Assembly (NCBI GenBank): GCA_934247875.1
Contig: CAKQJZ010000057.1
Location: 1-13,396, forward strand
DNA from: an uncultured Spirochaetales bacterium
GTDB lineage: Bacteria > Spirochaetota > Spirochaetia > Sphaerochaetales > Sphaerochaetaceae
DNA length: 13,396 nucleotides
Reading direction: 5' to 3'
Part shown: positions 7,191 through 13,396 of the stretch, one piece after another
How positions within the stretch are numbered: position 1 is the first letter of the stretch
How the letters are laid out: every line of letters begins with the position of its first letter
Translations under genes and position numbers: made by a program
The notes under the pieces: model-generated
Databases searched by the model: none
What the model was told of the DNA's origin: nothing
The model's input: the letters and a program-made list of their open reading frames with translations, nothing else

Positions 7191-8042
7191 ATAATTTGTA
7201 AGTCCTAGATAATTCTCTTTGAAAAGAGGATCCTCTTTAGCCTTTCTTGTTGCACACATTATATATAAACATGAAATCAAGGCTATTGCGCCAATACGTG
7301 AGAAACTATTCTTATCACCTTCCATCAGAAGCTCTTCATTTACGATTATTGCCTCGTCCGAGATATCATAAAGCGATGAATCAGGATTCGTTGTCAGTGC
7401 TATGACATCAGCACCATCTTCTTTGGCTTTCTTTGCTAAGCGGATGATATCTTCTGTCTCTCCAGAACGTGATACAAAAAAAGCAAGATCCTTGTTGCTG
7501 AAATCAGCATTGAATTGCTTGAGAGAGAAAAGCTCTGTATAAGCAAATACCTTTTTGCCAAATCTTGTAAGCTCGCCTGTCAAGAACTCAGCAGGAATCT
7601 TAGAGCCACCTACTCCAAAGACCAGCATGATATCTGCACTATAGATATAATCAGCTACTTTTTGAATAGTGTCCAAAGAAGTGCTTTTGAAAGATCTCTC
7701 AATAGCACTCATTGAAGCTTTGAAGACTTTCTTGAATATGATGTCATCATCATCGTTAAATGTGCATGGCTCGATATTGCGTCCAGAGCCTTTTATAGTG
7801 CCACAGTAGATTTTGAATTCCTTAATGCCATTGAAACCAAGCTTCTTGCAAAAACGCACAGCTGTTGGCTGACTGACACCAGAGCGAGAAGCAAGATCAG
7901 CAATAGGAATAGAAAGAACTTCGTCTTCATGGCTGAGAATATAATCTGCAATCAGTTTTTCCTTTGAACCGAGATATTCATACTTCTCTCTGATAAGGAT
8001 ATTGAGCACCGTTGTTTTATCATTGGTTCCAGAATTATTCAT
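7185..8042 (-). CDS. MurR/RpiR family transcriptional regulator with SIS domain
   Basis: This 285-residue cytoplasmic regulator has an N-terminal RpiR helix-turn-helix (about 10-85; core IPIADLASRSGVSQPTAVRF at 46-65, then CKKLGFNGIKEFK) and a C-terminal SIS sugar-phosphate-binding domain (about 125-260). The SIS domain contains VFGVGGSK (141-148) and SRSGETEDII (191-200), the loop that usually contacts the phosphosugar. Family members sense phosphorylated sugars and control sugar or amino-sugar catabolism; the ligand here is unknown. I prefer the ATG at 8040-8042 over the one 6 bases upstream, because GCAGG lies 7 nt before it but only 1 nt before the earlier ATG. A perfect palindrome lies 15 bp upstream, suggesting autoregulation. 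The nearest metabolic gene is the convergent SDR. Confidence 0.93.
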   Translation of the reverse strand: MNNSGTNDKTTVLNILIREKYEYLGSKEKLIADYILSHEDEVLSIPIADLASRSGVSQPTAVRFCKKLGFNGIKEFKIYCGTIKGSGRNIEPCTFNDDDDIIFKKVFKASMSAIERSFKSTSLDTIQKVADYIYSADIMLVFGVGGSKIPAEFLTGELTRFGKKVFAYTELFSLKQFNADFSNKDLAFFVSRSGETEDIIRLAKKAKEDGADVIALTTNPDSSLYDISDEAIIVNEELLMEGDKNSFSRIGAIALISCLYIMCATRKAKEDPLFKENYLGLTNYK

Positions 8043-8057
8043 ATCCATACCTGCAGC

Positions 8058-8069
8058 GAAATTAATTTC
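8058..8069. promoter_or_regulatory. Perfect palindrome before the RpiR-type gene, candidate operator
   Basis: GAAATTAATTTC is a 12-bp perfect palindrome starting 15 bp upstream of the chosen ATG, between the promoter region and the ribosome binding site. Published RpiR-family operators are often palindromes of the TGAAA...TTTCA kind, and on the minus strand this site reads ATGAAATTAATTTCGC. Binding there would block its own gene, so autoregulation is a natural inference. Confidence 0.45.
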
Positions 8070-8156
8070 ATACTTAAATAATTAATCTAATTCTACAGCA
8101 TTTGCAATGAATTTCTGCGCGTTAAGACAAAGTGCACTTCTATTTCGAGGGTTACC

Positions 8157-8186
8157 TATCATATAAACGTCTTAAGAGGACTACAT
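8157..8186. repeat. Direct repeat, copy 1 (displaced 3' end of the rRNA methyltransferase gene; candidate attR)
   Basis: These 30 bp match 8682-8711 at 27 positions; the differences are at repeat positions 9, 20 and 23. On the minus strand this copy reads as the tail VVLLRRLYD, against VVLLRRSYD at the real gene end, and is likewise followed at once by a stop. It lies 495 bp from its partner, with a decayed rhuM fragment in between. This is the arrangement left when an element integrates at the 3' end of a gene. Confidence 0.6.
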
Positions 8187-8215
8187 AGTCATTGAATTCT
8201 ACATAAGATTTCATT

Positions 8216-8674
8216 TTGGCCATGAATGGCATAATGAATCTTGTTTTGGACTTTCTTGAAAAACTGAATGGAGATATCACCATTTGGGACATAATCAATA
8301 CTGGTCGCGTAGATTTCAAGCACCTGTCAGTAAACCACCTTTTCAGAAGCACATATATCGCAGATACGCTCCAGCAGTTCCTTGAAGGAACCGCCACAGC
8401 CAAGATTTTTCAGGCACTCAACATCCAGAGCAAAGCCTTGTCGCATATACTCCTTCAAAAACCCTGTTGTCCAAATACGAAACTGAACACCGTGCTGAGA
8501 TTTCACACGGTAGCCGACAAAAAAGATAACATCAAGATTATAATAATCGACATCATACACTTTTCCATCGGCGGCAGTATAGGCAAATTTTGCCCATACT
8601 GCTATCTTTTGAAGCTCTCTTTCTTTGAAAATGTTTCACAAGAGCTTACTTATACCGTTCTTAGTACTATTTTG
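8216..8674 (-). pseudogene. rhuM: Decayed rhuM (virulence RhuM family) fragment
   Basis: One minus-strand frame of 153 codons follows the middle of RhuM family proteins. Recognisable blocks are ELQKIAVWAKFAYTAADGK, VYDVDYYNLDVIFFVGYRVK, QFRIWTTGFLKEYMRQGFAL, LLERICDI then ASEKVVY, and after a stop QVLEIYATSIDYVPNGDIS and IQFFKKVQNKIHYAIHGQ. Two in-frame TGA codons interrupt it, at 8636-8638 and at 8327-8329; the second falls where the family normally has Arg (EKVFYRQ). The N-terminal ~50 residues and roughly the last 130 of a ~330-residue family are missing. The fragment starts 3 bases past the methyltransferase stop. RhuM-like genes are common on genomic islands and mobile elements and their biochemical role is unsettled, so this looks like the scar of an insertion. 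The large plus-strand open frame here is only its shadow. Confidence 0.85.
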
Positions 8675-8676
8675 AC

Positions 8677-9846
8677 CTATCTATCATATGAACGTCTTAA
8701 AAGAACTACATTCTCAACAAACTCTCCAGCTGGAAATAGATCAACAGGCTGTATTCCTCTGACTTTATAGTTCATGAATCTGGAGATATATCTTAAGTCA
8801 CGGCATAGTGTCTCCGGGTTGCATGAGATATATACAATCACATCCGGGTCCAGTCTAGATGCAGCAGCTAAGAACTCTTCAGAAGAACCTGCACGTGGCG
8901 GGTCCATAAAGAGAACAGAAGCTCTGAGTCCTTCCTTTACTGCGCTTTTCAGATACTTTGCAGCGTCTGCAGTTACAAACTCTGCGTTTTCAATGCCATT
9001 CTCTTTGGCATTTAAAATTGCATCTTTTACTGCACTCTCATTGGCTTCGATTCCAATGAGCTTCTTAATTCCATAACTTGCAGCAATAAGGCCGATAGTC
9101 CCAGTTCCGCAATATGCGTCTACAACTACATCATCTTCCTGAAGCTCTGCCATGTTCATAGCAATCCTATATAGCACTTCAGTCATTTCAGGATTGACCT
9201 GATAGAATGATGTTGATGATATTCTGAACTTAAGACCACATAGCTCATCTGTTATATATCCATTTCCATATAGATTGAATACAACAGGATTCTCTGGGAT
9301 TACCATGCTAGTCTTCTCATTGTTGATAATCTGAGTTATTGACGCAATATCAGGGTGCTTCTGGTGCATTGCAGCTATGAAATCTGCTTTATGAGGGAAA
9401 TCCTTTCCACCTGTTATAAGGGATAGGAGAATTTCTTTTGTATTGTAGCCAAGACGAATCAGAATATGCCTGAAATCACCACTAGCTCTATCTTCATCAT
9501 ATGGCTTGATGCCATAGCGATTGGCAAGCTGTCTGATGCTTTGTAAAATTGCAGTTGCTCTGCCATCTTCAAGGATGCAATCACGAACTGGTATAAGCTT
9601 ATGTGTATAACGCCTATAGATTCCTGTAGTGAACTTGCCATCTCTATCGTAGCCGCATACAGCTTGGACTTTAGTTCGATAGCCCATAAGGCTCCTAGCT
9701 TCTACTACAGGGTATACTTCGCCATATCGTGATAGGAGCTTGCGCTCTTTGAGGTATTTATCAAGAACCTCATCTTCATAGTTTTCATTGACATATTCAC
9801 AGCCGCCACATCTGCCATATAGCGGACAATATCTATTCTTTCTCAT
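8677..9846 (-). CDS. rlmD: 23S rRNA (uracil-C5)-methyltransferase, TrmA/RlmC/RlmD family
   Basis: This SAM-dependent enzyme methylates C5 of a uridine in 23S rRNA. The 389 residues carry an iron-sulfur cluster motif (Cys7, Cys13, Cys16 in CPLYGRCGGC, with Cys90 in VRDC). The SAM site is VVDAYCGTGTIGLIAA (241-256), followed by MDPPRAG (314-320), the nucleophile Cys342 in YISCNPETLCRDL, and the probable general base Glu378 in VENVVLL. It lacks the N-terminal TRAM domain of RlmD and so resembles RlmC in layout; which uridine (747 or 1939) is modified is not decided. The start at 9844-9846 has GGAGG 6 nt upstream; the longer open frame before it overlaps azlD and has no support. It follows azlD by 23 bp. 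Its 3' end is repeated at 8157-8186, indicating past integration there. Confidence 0.93.
   Translation of the reverse strand: MRKNRYCPLYGRCGGCEYVNENYEDEVLDKYLKERKLLSRYGEVYPVVEARSLMGYRTKVQAVCGYDRDGKFTTGIYRRYTHKLIPVRDCILEDGRATAILQSIRQLANRYGIKPYDEDRASGDFRHILIRLGYNTKEILLSLITGGKDFPHKADFIAAMHQKHPDIASITQIINNEKTSMVIPENPVVFNLYGNGYITDELCGLKFRISSTSFYQVNPEMTEVLYRIAMNMAELQEDDVVVDAYCGTGTIGLIAASYGIKKLIGIEANESAVKDAILNAKENGIENAEFVTADAAKYLKSAVKEGLRASVLFMDPPRAGSSEEFLAAASRLDPDVIVYISCNPETLCRDLRYISRFMNYKVRGIQPVDLFPAGEFVENVVLLRRSYDR
8682..8711. repeat. Direct repeat, copy 2 (3' end of the rRNA methyltransferase gene; candidate attL)
   Basis: These 30 bp encode the last nine or ten residues of the methyltransferase and match 8157-8186 at 27 of 30 positions. 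The last 3-4 bases of the gene and its stop follow directly, and then the rhuM fragment begins. The 3' end of rum/rlmD-type genes is a known insertion site of integrative elements, for example ICEs described in streptococci. Confidence 0.6.
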
Positions 9847-9869
9847 TATTATCCTCCCATTTTCGATGT

Positions 9870-10172
9870 TCAGAGAACATATAGCATTCCCACTGTTGCT
9901 ATAAGAGACAGGACAATAGATAAGAACATCGATCCTTTGAAATATGATGTAATGAATGCAACTACTACGCCTAGAAGCCCAGCTAGCCACTCTGAATCAA
10001 AGTCTGTAAGTGCTAGAGGGAATATCAGGGCACCTAAAGATGCTACAGGAAGCAATACCATGCATTTCTTTATCTTTCTAGGAAGTCTTCCAAGTGCAGG
10101 GATAAAGAAAGGAAGTATTCTTGGAATCATAGTTACAATCGAACAGATTGCAATCATCAGAATCACTTTCAT
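9870..10172 (-). CDS. azlD: AzlD-type branched-chain amino acid exporter subunit
   Basis: This 100-residue small membrane protein has about three to four hydrophobic helices (roughly 2-23, 37-55, 62-77 and 82-99). The pattern TMIPRILPFF (14-23) followed by PALGRLP is characteristic of the AzlD family (YgaH in E. coli). AzlD pairs with AzlC to export branched-chain amino acids or analogues such as 4-azaleucine. Its ATG overlaps the azlC stop in an ATGA arrangement (10169-10172), which indicates translational coupling. The length is normal for the family. It is followed after 23 bp by the rRNA methyltransferase gene, likely on the same transcript, although the functions are unrelated. Confidence 0.92.
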   Translation of the reverse strand: MKVILMIAICSIVTMIPRILPFFIPALGRLPRKIKKCMVLLPVASLGALIFPLALTDFDSEWLAGLLGVVVAFITSYFKGSMFLSIVLSLIATVGMLYVL

Positions 10173-10864
10173 AGACCAGCCTCCTCATCTGTATAGATAA
10201 CAGCACCAACAATAGTCGCAACAAGCATAGCAATGATGAATGAAAGCCCTACAGAGAGCTTCAAGCATAGAATCAGAATTGAGTTCAGAGAAGCTGATAG
10301 AGTGAATACTATCAATGCCTTTACATGGACTCGAGTCTCAGCGCCAAGAAGAGATGCAAACATCGCATAAACTGTAATGACGCTTGCTCTCTGAAGCACT
10401 TCGGGAAGGAATGTGCCTGCGATATACCCAAATAGCGTTCCAAGAACCCAGCCTGCATAAGATGTGAAAATGAGGCCAGACATATAGCTTATATTGAGCT
10501 CTTTGCGCTTGAATGACGCAACAGCAAATACTTCATCTGTTGTTCCAAAGCCTGTTATCAGCTTAAGCGCTACACTGTTCTTGTCTTCTAAGCGGTTATA
10601 AAGCGAGGTTGCCATGAATATGTACCTCGTATTGATGAAGAATACAGATATTGCTATCTCAAATAGAAAAGAACCTGCATTATAAAGATTCATCATCAGA
10701 AACTGCCCAGAGCCTGAGTAGTTAGTCATGCTTATCAAAAGGCCTTCTATGAATCTGAGTCCACTAGTTCTAGTCAGAAGCCCAAATGCAAGTGCTGTAG
10801 TAAAGTACCCTATAAAGATTGGAGAGCCATCTTTGATGCCATCTTTCAGCGTAAGATTAGACAT
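10169..10864 (-). CDS. azlC: AzlC-type branched-chain amino acid exporter subunit
   Basis: This 231-residue integral membrane protein of the AzlC/YgaZ family is the larger subunit of the branched-chain amino acid exporter. The family's opening 'DGxxxGxPIxxGYxxxAxAFGLL' is present (PIFIGYFTTALAFGLL at about 15-30), as are SGSGQF near residue 50, NTRYIF near 77 and TTDEVF near 110. About six hydrophobic segments are visible. The ATG is the only possible start, because an in-frame TGA lies 3 codons upstream. The obvious GGAGG is 12 nt before it, longer than ideal, so initiation may be modest. Two TTGACA hexamers lie upstream (10915-10920 and 10933-10938, complement) without convincing -10 partners. 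The gene heads azlC-azlD-methyltransferase and is divergent from uup. Confidence 0.93.
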   Translation of the reverse strand: MSNLTLKDGIKDGSPIFIGYFTTALAFGLLTRTSGLRFIEGLLISMTNYSGSGQFLMMNLYNAGSFLFEIAISVFFINTRYIFMATSLYNRLEDKNSVALKLITGFGTTDEVFAVASFKRKELNISYMSGLIFTSYAGWVLGTLFGYIAGTFLPEVLQRASVITVYAMFASLLGAETRVHVKALIVFTLSASLNSILILCLKLSVGLSFIIAMLVATIVGAVIYTDEEAGL

Positions 10865-10914
10865 TGCTTTTCAAAGCCTCCCCTATCAAGTTAGATCTAT
10901 CATCTCTCATAACG

Positions 10915-10938
10915 TGTCAATATTAGACTTTCTGTCAA
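10915..10938 (-). promoter_or_regulatory. Tandem TTGACA hexamers upstream of azlC
   Basis: The minus strand holds two perfect -35 consensus hexamers, at 10933-10938 and 10915-10920, 18 bp apart and about 50-70 bp before the azlC ATG. No good TATAAT-like box lies 16-18 bp downstream of either (the closest are TTATGA and ATCTAA). One may be a real -35, or they may be repeated binding sites. Confidence 0.3.
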
Positions 10939-10948
10939 AAACCTTCAA

Positions 10949-10977
10949 TTGAACGTTTAGCAAGTTATCGTTAATAT
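10949..10977 (+). promoter_or_regulatory. Candidate promoter of uup, abutting the start codon
   Basis: TTGAAC (10949-10954) and TAATAT (10972-10977) are spaced exactly 17 bp apart, each 4/6 to consensus. The -10 box ends 7 bp before the ATG, so the transcript would begin at or within a base or two of it. A palindrome, TTCAATTGAA (10944-10953), covers the -35 box. Confidence 0.45.
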
Positions 10978-10984
10978 CAAGCAT

Positions 10985-12850
10985 ATGAATATCCTATCTA
11001 TAGAGAATCTTGAAAAGACACTCAAAGATGAGCCGCTATTTGAGAATGTCACATTAGGCTTAGAAGAAGGTGAAAAAGCTGGAATTGTCGGCAAAAATGG
11101 AGCTGGAAAGTCAACATTCTTAAAAGCAATTGCTGGCATCATCACTCCAGATGAAGGCAAAGTATCGATAAAGAATGGCACTAACATAGTCTTTCTTGAG
11201 CAGCTTCAGCACTTTGATGAGAAGACGAGTGTCAAGGATTTTCTATACCTAGAGAAAAACAATCAAAAGATCCGCTTGCTTGATGATTACTACAAAGCAC
11301 TCGAGATGAATGATGATAAACTGAGAGATAGGCTCTTCAGTGAAATCGAGAGAGAGAATCTCTGGGATCTTGAGAGAGCTTACTTTGCTGCTATCTCAGA
11401 CATGGGCGAAACGCTAGAAGAAGACAGGCTTATGTCTACATTATCAGGAGGACAGCTGAAAAAAGCTGCTATTGCGCGCTCGCTTGCGCTTAAGCCAGAT
11501 CTGCTTCTTCTTGATGAGCCAACGAACCATCTGGATATCAAGGCTATTGAATATCTTGAGGAATATATAAGAAAGACTCGCGCATCTGTAATCATCGTCA
11601 CACATGATAGACATATTCTTGACGCTGTATGCACTACTATCTGGGAAATAGATAGAAAGCATTTCTATCGCCATCCTGGCTCATTCTCTGATTATCTCGA
11701 AAGGAAAGAAGAGCGAATCGTAATGGATGAGAAGGAGCAGAAAAGGCTCAAGACTATACTCAGAAGAGAGCTTGTATGGCTTCAGAGAGGTCCTCAGGCC
11801 AGAACTGGCAAAGACAAGAACAGAAAAGACAGAATCGAGGCTATGCAAAGCGAACTCAGAAAGGTCAGAGATGATAAGCAGAAAGAGTTCTCTAGCCTAG
11901 AGCGAAGACTTGGAAAGAAAATACTCGAAGTTGAGTCAATTTCAAAAGGTTATGGAGAAAAAAAGCTGTTTCACGATTTCTCTATCTCATTCATCAAAGG
12001 CATGAAGATTGGATTAATTGGTGACAACGGATGCGGAAAATCAACGCTTCTCGATATTCTTTATGGTAGAACAGAGCCTGATAGCGGAACTGTAGATAGA
12101 GGCGTCAATACGCACTTTGGCTACTATGACCAGCTTGGACGAGAGCTTCAATCAAATAAGACCGTGCTTGAGTATGCGCTGGATATAGGCGAGCGCGTAG
12201 TGCTTCAAGAAGGCGAAGAGGTATCAACTGCAAGATTCCTTGAGTTATTTGGCTTTCCTCAGTCTATGCACAGAACTCCGATAGCTCTTCTTTCTGGGGG
12301 AGAGAGAAGAAGGCTCTATCTCATTACAAGACTTATCACGAACCCTAATTTCCTGCTTCTTGATGAGCCTACAAATGACCTCGATATTGAGACAATGGAA
12401 AACCTTGAAGAGTACATATCATCATTCCCAGGCTGTGCTGTTATATCAAGCCATGACAGAACTTTTCTTGACATCACAGTTGATATGCTTCTTGTAATTG
12501 AAAATGGGAATATCACACTCTTTCCTGGTTCTTACAGCGCATATAAAGAAGCCAAAGATAAAGCTGAGACAGCAGAAAAAGAGATAAAGACAGAAGCAAA
12601 GGAAATCCAAAGACAAAAGCGAGAAAAGAAAGGCCTTACATATAAAGAAGAAAAAGAAAGAGACGCACTTATCGAAGAAATCGATAAGCTTGAAGCTTTG
12701 ATAAAAGAGCTTGAAGAATCATTCTCTACTCCTGATACTACTTCTCTCGGCACTCTCAAAGAGCGAAGTGAGCTGTATGAAGAGAGTAAAAAAGCGCTCG
12801 ATGAGAAAAGCGAGCGCTGGTTAGAGCTTGAAGAGAAAGCTCAAGACTGA
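10985..12850 (+). CDS. uup: Uup-type ABC-F ATPase
   Basis: ABC-F proteins are soluble tandem ATPases that act on the ribosome or on nucleic acid rather than in transport. The 621 residues have two nucleotide-binding domains. The first has Walker A GKNGAGKST (36-44), LSGGQ (153-157), LLLLDEPTNHLD (173-184) and the H-loop in THD (206-208). The second has GDNGCGKST (346-354), LSGGE (436-440), LLLDEPTNDLD (457-467) and SHD (489-491). The linker has the Uup-like WLQRGPQARTGKDKNR (265-280). A charged coiled coil (about 520-621) closes the protein, as in E. coli Uup (635 residues), which binds DNA and helps ribosome function. No Shine-Dalgarno precedes the ATG, and the next Met is at codon 108. It overlaps the convergent downstream gene by 10 bp, and its 3' end contains that gene's terminator. 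Confidence 0.95.
   Translation: MNILSIENLEKTLKDEPLFENVTLGLEEGEKAGIVGKNGAGKSTFLKAIAGIITPDEGKVSIKNGTNIVFLEQLQHFDEKTSVKDFLYLEKNNQKIRLLDDYYKALEMNDDKLRDRLFSEIERENLWDLERAYFAAISDMGETLEEDRLMSTLSGGQLKKAAIARSLALKPDLLLLDEPTNHLDIKAIEYLEEYIRKTRASVIIVTHDRHILDAVCTTIWEIDRKHFYRHPGSFSDYLERKEERIVMDEKEQKRLKTILRRELVWLQRGPQARTGKDKNRKDRIEAMQSELRKVRDDKQKEFSSLERRLGKKILEVESISKGYGEKKLFHDFSISFIKGMKIGLIGDNGCGKSTLLDILYGRTEPDSGTVDRGVNTHFGYYDQLGRELQSNKTVLEYALDIGERVVLQEGEEVSTARFLELFGFPQSMHRTPIALLSGGERRRLYLITRLITNPNFLLLDEPTNDLDIETMENLEEYISSFPGCAVISSHDRTFLDITVDMLLVIENGNITLFPGSYSAYKEAKDKAETAEKEIKTEAKEIQRQKREKKGLTYKEEKERDALIEEIDKLEALIKELEESFSTPDTTSLGTLKERSELYEESKKALDEKSERWLELEEKAQD
12787..12818 (-). terminator. Intrinsic terminator for the coiled-coil protein gene, lying within uup
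   Basis: On the minus strand AGCGCTCG (12811-12818) pairs perfectly with CGAGCGCT (12793-12800) across a 10-base loop and is followed by six T residues (12788-12793 complement; the last base is shared with the stem). It lies 23 bp past the stop of the minus-strand gene. On the plus strand the same bases are uup codons, with no T-run after the hairpin, so termination should act only on the leftward transcript. Confidence 0.8.
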
Positions 12851-13314
12851 ATATCTGCATCCTCAATCAAAGCAGCATCTGTCTTACCTGGAATGTGACG
12901 GCGTATAAATGGGATGAAGCCTGTGTTGATCTTCTTGAACTCATCCTCACTCTCTTTAAGCGCTGTCTGCCATACAGGGCCAAAGCCTGGAGAATTGATC
13001 ATCATTCTATCAACAGCTCTCTGATATACTTGCAGCCTATTCATCTCTGACCTGCCCGGCTTCTGCTGTAAAGTCTGAACTGTTATTCTGAGGTTCTCAT
13101 TCTGTTTCTTGACTTCTTCGAGTTCACTCTTGTATTTGCTAAGACCTTCGCTCTCAAGCTCCATTCGCTGTGAGATCATTTCCTTGTATTTCTTTATTTC
13201 TTCATCGGCTTTAGTCTTGATTTTGCTTCTTTTGATTGCCATAGATGCCCATACTACGAAAGCAACAACTAAGCCTACACCTAATCCTATTAAGAGATAT
13301 TGCCAGTTAGCCAT
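12841..13314 (-). CDS. Membrane-anchored coiled-coil protein of unknown function
   Basis: I do not recognise a named family. The 157-residue product has a single N-terminal hydrophobic helix (about 6-27) followed by a basic stop-transfer region (KRSKIKTK), so it should be anchored with the rest in the cytoplasm. A long charged coiled coil covers about 36-82, and a compact C-terminal region (about 88-145) contains VYQRAVDRMM, SPGFGPVWQ and FIPFIRRHIPGK. No enzyme motif is visible. The ATG at 13312-13314 with AGGAG 5 nt upstream is preferred over the GTG two codons earlier. It ends tail-to-tail with uup (10 bp overlap) and uses a terminator inside uup. Such anchored coiled-coil proteins may organise complexes, but nothing here specifies one. 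Confidence 0.8.
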   Translation of the reverse strand: MANWQYLLIGLGVGLVVAFVVWASMAIKRSKIKTKADEEIKKYKEMISQRMELESEGLSKYKSELEEVKKQNENLRITVQTLQQKPGRSEMNRLQVYQRAVDRMMINSPGFGPVWQTALKESEDEFKKINTGFIPFIRRHIPGKTDAALIEDADIQS

Positions 13315-13396
13315 AATCACTCCTATAAAAGGTCAATAGCGTTCTTAACAGAAACCATTGACTTATTTTCTTTTTAACAGGAGAACTTAGCAGACC
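13315..13396. other. Right-edge intergenic sequence
   Basis: These 82 bases hold the AGGAG site of the coiled-coil protein gene and a short inverted repeat, GTCAAT (13332-13337) with ATTGAC (13357-13362), probably within its promoter region. No convincing -35/-10 pair and no gene start are seen before the window ends. Confidence 0.3.

Noticed and set aside
8152..8403. An 83-codon minus-strand open frame ending in VVLLRRLYDR
   Set aside because: Its first part is the rhuM remnant read in the wrong frame; only the last residues are meaningful, as the copied methyltransferase tail. It is not a gene.
8216..8770. A 184-codon plus-strand open frame
   Set aside because: It lies antisense to the rhuM remnant and the end of the methyltransferase gene, both with clear family matches on the minus strand, and its own translation shows no recognisable domain.
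9866..9880. Inverted repeat ATGTTC-AGA-GAACAT at the end of azlD
   Set aside because: A 6-bp stem with no T-run inside an apparent operon, partly within coding sequence; weak as a terminator and not similar to a known operator in the right orientation.
1..13396. CRISPR arrays, tRNA or rRNA genes, insertion sequences and intact defence systems
   Set aside because: No regularly spaced repeats, cloverleaf-like sequence, transposase or integrase gene was seen. The AlbA_2-type and rhuM sequences are both broken and do not form a system.

Overview
This is a 13.4 kb stretch of bacterial chromosome with moderate-to-low G+C, dense genes and mostly strong Shine-Dalgarno sites. The host is not certain. 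The protein styles (CarB, the RpiR regulator, a small membrane-anchored coiled-coil protein) and the AGA-rich arginine codon use would fit a host-associated spirochaete or another anaerobic gut bacterium, but this is a weak inference. Most of the window is ordinary core metabolism. Accessory or decayed DNA appears at the left edge and at about 8.15-8.68 kb.

Layout, left to right. (1) 54-1196, minus strand: an AlbA_2/Schlafen-type gene that breaks off about halfway through its family's length, and a half-size EamA (DMT) transporter. (2) 1328-5606, minus strand: carB and carA, the two subunits of carbamoyl-phosphate synthase, overlapping by 11 bp. They are driven by a recognisable promoter studded with TGTTGC repeats and end at a hairpin terminator. 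A TerB-like gene lies just upstream. (3) 6319-8042: an SDR oxidoreductase (+) convergent with an RpiR-type SIS-domain regulator (-), with a hairpin between their ends and a perfect palindrome in front of the regulator. (4) 8157-8711: a small decayed insertion at the 3' end of a 23S rRNA uracil methyltransferase gene. A rhuM fragment with two in-frame stops is flanked by imperfect 30-bp direct repeats of the methyltransferase gene's own tail, like attL/attR of an almost completely lost integrated element. (5) 8677-10864, minus strand: azlC, azlD and the rRNA methyltransferase, apparently one operon. (6) 10985-12850: a Uup-type ABC-F ATPase (+) that seems to lack a ribosome binding site and may be leaderless. 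It overlaps tail-to-tail with a small membrane-anchored coiled-coil protein gene (-), whose intrinsic terminator is embedded in the uup coding sequence.

Functional links are modest. CarA and CarB form one enzyme, whose short leader points to control at the promoter rather than by attenuation. AzlC and AzlD form one branched-chain amino acid exporter. I do not see a complete new multi-gene system. The parts most worth checking are the carAB operator array, the rhuM/att scar in the rRNA methyltransferase gene, the terminator inside uup, the possible leaderless uup start and the regulator palindrome.
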